10,214 nucleotides of DNA, from NCBI GenBank assembly GCA_964389475.1, contig CAYMFD010000123.1, positions 1 to 10,214 of the forward strand, given 5' to 3'. The notes beneath the pieces were generated by a model. That model searched no databases. It worked only from the letters and a program-made list of their open reading frames with translations, and was not told where the DNA came from. Each line of letters begins with the position of its first letter. Position 1 is the first letter of the stretch. A program made the position numbers and the translations under genes. Shown in pieces: positions 5,387-10,214 of the stretch. Source of the DNA: CAYMFD01 sp964389475. GTDB lineage: Bacteria > Bacteroidota > Bacteroidia > Chitinophagales > Saprospiraceae.

Positions 5387-8216
5387 TTAATCAAACACCG
5401 TCAGCGTCTGCTTGATCACTAGCTCACCCCGCTTAATGACATAGAAGTAAATGCCCGCAGGATATCCATCAGCCGCCCAGTCATTGCCATAGGCATCACT
5501 GTAGTAAATCTCCTGACCCCAGCGATTGTAGATCCATACCTCGGCGTCAGTCAAGACGTCTTGATTATTGAAGGCGAGTGAATTGGTAGTGCCACTCGAT
5601 TTATTAATAAAAGTCGTCTGTATGATATCATCGAGAGCCGCATTAAAGAGTGTGAGTATCTGCGTGCCACAACTTTCGCATCCTTCAACACACAACTCTA
5701 TCTCTATGGTGATGGGATCGACGAATTGGGTCGTAACTAAAACCTCAACTACACCTGCGCTATCAACTGTGACACTCTCTACATCACCATCGATGGTCAC
5801 TATCTGTGCAAATAGTGATTGTAAGTTGTCGTTAAACAGTAAGTCCACCTCGTAATCTAGGCCTACCTCTATTGTTAATGAGTCATCAGCAAAGACAGGT
5901 ACAGTACACGCCTCTGTGATCAACCAGCGATCGTATGATAGCATCCTACCGCAAGGGTCCGTGTAGGCATAGGACAGCTGGACTGTATCTCCACATTCGT
6001 AGTCAGGGTTGATCAATCTGGGGCTTACTGCTCCTGCCACAGCACAGCTTCCGTCTGCGTCATTAGTATAAGCCAAAGAGTATAGCTCAGCATCTACGCC
6101 TTCACAAGGCACCTCTGTATATACCTCCGGGAAGTCGACCCAGTCTGGTGCAGCAGGAGGTGAAACGGTGTAAGTTACCACATGGCTAATATCCGTAGAA
6201 CCAATGCTAGCTTGGTAAGTAAGCGTAATCGTGCCTCCACAGTCTCCTGTATCAAGCACTACTTGAGGACTGGCCAGACCTGACCGCTCACAGCCGCCAG
6301 ATAGTCCATTAGTGTAGGCTAGGTCAGCGGCAATGAATGTCGAGACTTCTTCACAGCGAAGTGTTGCATCTACAGGCGCATCTACCCAGTCGATCGCAGT
6401 GAGGCCCGCTACTGGTCGTAGCACCTGAGATAGGACCGTAGCATCAGGCATAGTCCAGGTGAGTGTAGCAACAGAGTCTCCAGCCACAACATCCCACGTC
6501 ACACTCGGCGTGATCGAGCCTGGCGTATCACAACCAGTAGGCTCGTAGTCATAAGGCAAACTGTAGTCTGCTGATGTCCATGTAGAGCAAGGTAGATCGG
6601 CGGTAGGTGGTGGGGTCTGGTACACCAGATTGCACGGTGCGGCACCACACAGGTTATCATCAAAAACTACCGTAATCGACTGCTCATAGCTACAGCCGTT
6701 GTTATCTTGTATTGTCGTTGTATTAAGTCCTTCCGTAAGCGCCTGACCCTGCCATGCAGGCACATTCAGTGTTGCCAAACTATCGGGACAGATAGTGATC
6801 GCTGGTAACTCCTGCTCAAATTGAGGCTCGAATATCTCTACCTCGACATCTACGGTCTGCGAGCAGAGGTTATTGTCAACTACTAGCAGCGTAAGCGTCG
6901 TACTCTCATCAAGGACGGTATCCACTATATACGGGTAGATGACCTCCTCATAATCAATGGCATTATCAATCTCGATAGTAAATCGCTCACCAGCGCAATA
7001 CTGCTGATCTCCCATGATGGGGATTATCGGGTTAAATATGGCATTAGACTCGATTACCGTCAGGTCTCTTGATTGCTGCACTTCGCATCCAGTAGCCCCT
7101 TGTAGTGCTCCACCCTCTAGCCAGACGACCTGCTGATCACACAACAGAGGCTCTACCACTCTGAAAGTGAGGCTTATAACAGTGCTACCATCTGCTATAG
7201 ATTCTAGAGGCCCAGACGCTGTACGTACACGAATCTGCGGACTTGTAAAATCTGTCAGATCATTAAAGAAGTCGCTATTATCAGCGTAGCCTGTCCAGTC
7301 TAGCGCATCCTCAGCATAAGACAAGTCCATACTCAAGGCAGAGATCTGCTCAAAGCCAGTAACGCTTATATCGATCGTGATCTCGTCACCTACTTGAGCA
7401 TTGGTAACGTCTGACATGGTTAGCTCTACTGGCGCTGTTGATACCTGACCAGCACACTCGCCAAAGCCAGCCCTCACTAAGACCTCAACCTCACAGCTGC
7501 TGCCGTCATCTCGGTTGTAAACTATTACAGGCACAGACTGACAAGCCTGGTCGCAGGTAAATGTAATCTCATCAACGGCATTCACAGGGTGGAAGGAATA
7601 ATTGCAGTTACCGAGGGGTTGTGCAATCACTTCCTCTAAGGTCAGTGTAGGTGTCAGTCCGATTACCTTGACGATATCGTCTGTCGTGCAAGATATACCT
7701 GTACAGGCAGGGGCAATAATATAGTGTCTCTCAATCAGCGTATCATCGCAACCAAAGCTTACCTCGTAGTCATAACGGATAGTATCACCCTCAACATAGG
7801 TGTCTGGCGTCAATGTACCTGTCACGGCACCATCAATAGCACATAGGCCAGCAAGCCCATTGGTATAGGTGGCTTCAGCTAGTGGTCCTACCTGGCTAGC
7901 AGGAACAGTTGTGAAATTATCTGGTACGGATAATGAAATAGTAATAGGTGCTGGTCTTATATCGATCCTATACTGATGCGAAAGGATGGTAGCATCTGGC
8001 AAAGTAGTATTATAAAGGATCTCGTAAAATCTACCACATGCAGCAGACCCGGCACTGTCCACAATCATACCAGGCACCACACCCTCAATGAGGCAAGGGG
8101 CAGGCTCATTATTGGTATATGTAAGGTCAAGAACAGACGGGAACGCATCGCACGATACCGTTACATCAAATGGTGGGTTAATGAATGCGGGTGCTGCCGC
8201 ATCGCTACAGTCAATG
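5387..8216 (-). CDS. Giant cell-surface adhesin, C-terminal part with T9SS sorting domain (5' end in assembly gap)
   Basis: 942 residues are readable after the N run. Numbering from the first readable codon, HYR-like modules with the core 'YTN...C...G' lie at about 9-90, 91-171, 532-606, 607-690 and 691-771. A cohesin-like domain lies at about 261-388 (VGDEITIDISVTGF, LSMDLSYAEDALDW, VISLTFRV), with Ig-like segments between. A bacterial Ig/cadherin-like domain (DDSLTIEVGLDYEVDLLFND) lies at about 777-856. The last 88 residues (AEVWIYNRWGQEIYYSDAYG, then PAGIYFYVIKRGE) match the gliding-motility-associated C-terminal domain (CHU_C, TIGR04131 type). That domain sends proteins through the type IX secretion system and onto the cell surface. 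Many paired cysteines fit an extracellular protein. It is almost certainly the same gene as the open frame right of the gap. No catalytic domain is visible, so adhesion or gliding-related binding is the likely role. Confidence 0.9.
5390..5653 (-). other. T9SS type B (gliding-motility-type) C-terminal sorting domain
   Basis: Encodes the final 88 residues of the adhesin. The core IYNRWGQEIYYSDAYGNDW...PAGIYFYVI is diagnostic of the family. The PNGDG-x-ND stretch that normally opens the domain is absent, replaced by FINKSSGTTNSLAF. Confidence 0.85.
7052..7435 (-). other. Cohesin-like domain within the adhesin
   Basis: About 128 residues read like the nine-strand jelly-roll of cohesins: an opening VELTMSDV, then VGDEITIDISVTGF, SALSMDLSYAEDALDW, and later GSTVISLTFRV before a final strand. 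The family assignment rests on this order of motifs. In cellulosomes cohesins bind dockerins; in Bacteroidota surface proteins the fold occurs without a known partner, and no dockerin is seen here. Confidence 0.6.
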
Positions 8217-8316
8217 NNNNNNNNNNNNNNNNNNNNNNNNNNNNNNNNNNNNNNNNNNNNNNNNNNNNNNNNNNNNNNNNNNNNNNNNNNNNNNNNNNNN
8301 NNNNNNNNNNNNNNNN
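8217..8316. other. Assembly gap (100 Ns)
   Basis: A run of exactly 100 Ns, the usual placeholder for a gap of unknown length. It falls inside the adhesin gene. The reading frames left and right of it do not match at a length of 100; a true length divisible by three joins them. Confidence 0.95.
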
Positions 8317-10214
8317 GCACAAAACTGACTGTAATCGCCACTATACGGCAAGAGCGGATTATCAAAGAAGTTGTAGGCGACCCCACTACAGTACACATCA
8401 CTCGGATAACAACCCGACAAGTCGTTGGCTGATAAATTTATGGTATCCAGTTCTGTACTCGGCAGGATAGGTATCTCGCCCGTGAAGTTGTTGGAATCTC
8501 CAAAAAAGTCCTCCAGCTGTGTAGAGGCAGATAGCGCAGGTACTGGACCCGTAAACCCGCAGTTATACATGGATATTTTACGCAAGCTATCCAGAGGAGC
8601 TAGCGTTACACTACCACCGATCGGATTGTCATAGACGAATAGCTGACGCAACATAGGTGTCCCGGCAAAACTTGGCAATGGACCACGGATACTATCGCCA
8701 GAGCAATACAGTAGCTCTAGCTTAGGTAGATCGAAGTCAGGAAAGGTAGTATTGAAGCGAGGATTGCTACCTACGTTGATTACCCGCAGATTAGCATTGT
8801 CAAATACCCAGTCACCACCTCGAAGGTCGTTGCCAGAGACATCAATCCACTGTAGACTATCGAGCCCTGGCACGGTGACTAGATTACCGCTCAAGCGGTT
8901 GCTTCCTAGGAATAAAGAGGTCACCCGCTCACCAGCTAGATCGCAAGCTATGCCATACCACGGGCTACCGTTATAGTCGCAAGGGTCGCAGGCATCTGGG
9001 TCGTCCCAGCCAAAGGTATTGGACCAAGTAGTACCACCACCCGTCGAAGCATAGAGTGAGCGGAGGTCGGACAGGTCTGGGTGATTACAATCACTCGGTA
9101 AGATGGTAAATGTGCAATCATCCGTACAGCCATCGGCGTCTGATAGCGTTACAAAATAGGTGCCTTCTGGCAAATTGGGTATCTCAAACTGGGTATCGCC
9201 TGTTGATGCGGTACCAGCTGCGGCGCCTTCCCATATGATATCGTAAGGTCCTGTACTAGGAAACCAAAACAACTGACCATCGGTACAGTCATCAAATTCC
9301 ACACTTTGTAAGTGATCAACTACTGTAGCAGCGCTACCTATGCAGCCGTTAATATCGGTCACCCATAGCTCATATAACTGATTACCACCACCATCACCTA
9401 CTATCTGCTCTGGCTGATCGGATATCCCGCTCGGCTCCCAGAAGTATGTATCGATGTCAGTCGGATCAGAGAGAGATAGTGTTATTGTTTCGTTGAGACA
9501 GACCTGGGTAGGGCCGTCTATGACAGGAGAGGGCGGATTACTAATGGTCACCACCAAAGGCGATACTGTACCAGTAAAGTCACAGTCATTGTTATCAAAG
9601 ATATCAGCGGTATAGGTATACGTGCCAGTCGGATTCCCAGTAAACATAAAGGTGGCAAAACCAAAGGGCATGTTGACTTGCTGACTACCTACCACTACAC
9701 CATCTTCTCTTAACTGTACGTCATATGGCGGTAATCCGCCACCGACCTCAACGAGTACTTCATAGTCATCATTCTCGCATACGATAGGTGGGCTGCTAGC
9801 CATAAAGTAAACCCCAGGATCGAGGACTTCTATATCGATGACAGGAGATATGCCTACATAATCGCAGTTATTGTTGTCAAAAACACTAAAGGCAAAAAAC
9901 TGATAGGTACCTGCCGCCGTCGGTGTGATCGTAAAGGTCGTCGGGTTAGTGCTAGTCGTCATACTTTCCATGATCGCGGCACCCCCATCTATCGTGTATG
10001 CAAAATTGTAGGTGTATGGCGGATTAGGTGTTGGAGTGGGTAATGCTGACATCTCAACAATGATATCCTCCTCGAAGCATTGTACATTCGGAAAGCTACT
10101 ACTCGTGATCATGGCATTGTAACTGCCATTTTGGATGGTGATATTTCCGCTGGACATGGATGACCGGTTAACCGTACAAGTGTTACCATTCTCTGTTATT
10201 ATGGCATCCAGCGT
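8317..10214 (-). CDS. Giant cell-surface adhesin, internal part with Ig-like domains and LRRs (both ends missing)
   Basis: The frame is open from the right edge to the gap: 632 residues, with the next codon (GCN) necessarily alanine. It contains two related Ig-like domains at about 40-131 and 132-226, each with a 'FDNN(N/D)CD' strand. A PKD-like domain follows at 228-302 (TQVCLNETITLSLSD, ELWVTDINGCIG). A SprB-like repeat lies at 303-373 (GPYDIIWEG, LPEGTYFVTLSDADGCT). Then comes a plant-type LRR cap at 375-432 (LRSLYASTGGGTTW, PWYGIACD) and LRRs of about 22-24 residues from 433 to the gap (LFLGSNRLSGNL, INVGSNPRF, INLSANDLSGC). These modules bind proteins or glycans; there is no enzyme signature. 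The ATG at 10155-10157 is not taken as the start because the frame continues upstream in the same style without a signal peptide. Together with the part beyond the gap the protein exceeds about 1,570 residues. Confidence 0.88.
8319..9092 (-). repeat. Leucine-rich repeat region of the adhesin
   Basis: Codes for an N-terminal cap with paired cysteines (ACDPCDYNG, GIACD) and at least seven LRRs with the x-L-x-x-(N/C)-x-L-x-G pattern, several ending in plant-like GPLPS, GPVPA and GEIPI. The last readable repeat is followed by the post-LRR closing segment (FFDNPLLPYSGDYSQFC), so the array appears to end just before the gap. Confidence 0.8.

Noticed and set aside
7052..7435. Cellulosome scaffold
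   Set aside because: Only one cohesin-like domain is present, with no dockerin, carbohydrate-binding module or glycoside hydrolase in view.
8211..8213. TGA ending the upstream adhesin frame
   Set aside because: It is reached only through the N run and is out of frame with the well-supported downstream coding sequence.
8399..8401. ATG that would start the C-terminal adhesin piece right of the gap
   Set aside because: It is in a different frame from the LRR coding sequence, which is open there, and has no signal peptide; it appears only because the gap is filled with 100 Ns.
10155..10157. ATG as the start of the adhesin
   Set aside because: The frame stays open to the right edge with similar sequence and no signal peptide follows this ATG.

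Overview
The window looks like a draft-assembly piece of a Bacteroidota chromosome, most like Saprospiria (Lewinella and relatives). The reasons are a gliding-motility-type (CHU_C) type IX secretion sorting domain, an LRR/Ig/HYR-like mosaic adhesin, Kazal domains of the bacterial 'PVCGC(D/N)G' type, a Bacteroidota-type promoter (TTG-N17-TAnnTTTG), and A-rich leaders without Shine-Dalgarno motifs. The placement is inferred from protein style; no marker gene is present. A run of 100 Ns lies at 8217-8316.

Layout, left to right. (1) 1-1493, minus strand: a secreted protein, cut by the left edge, with three Kazal protease-inhibitor domains followed by the start of a BspA-like surface domain. (2) 1592-4002, minus strand, transcribed right to left: a small outer-membrane beta-barrel protein, a lipocalin-like plus beta-barrel protein, and a von Willebrand factor A (VWA) lipoprotein with an intact metal site. 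The gaps are 54 and 23 bp, so these three probably form one operon driven by a well-matched promoter at 4041-4068. (3) 4003-4535: a 533-bp divergent intergenic region with an imperfect hairpin. (4) 4536-5240, plus strand: an unrecognised three-helix membrane protein, closed by a strong intrinsic terminator at 5307-5344. (5) 5387-10214, minus strand: one very large cell-surface adhesin, interrupted by the assembly gap and cut by the right edge. It holds Ig/PKD-like domains, a SprB-like repeat, plant-type LRRs, HYR-like repeats, a cohesin-like domain and a C-terminal T9SS sorting domain.

Taken together this is a cell-envelope and secretome locus. It encodes two outer-membrane barrels, a lipoprotein with a predicted ligand-binding VWA domain, a secreted protease-inhibitor array and a giant T9SS adhesin. 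I see no mobile element, CRISPR array, rRNA or tRNA. The most informative features are the three Kazal domains with identical cysteine spacing and a readable P1 residue in each, and the domain order of the adhesin. I do not see a convincing undescribed multi-gene system.
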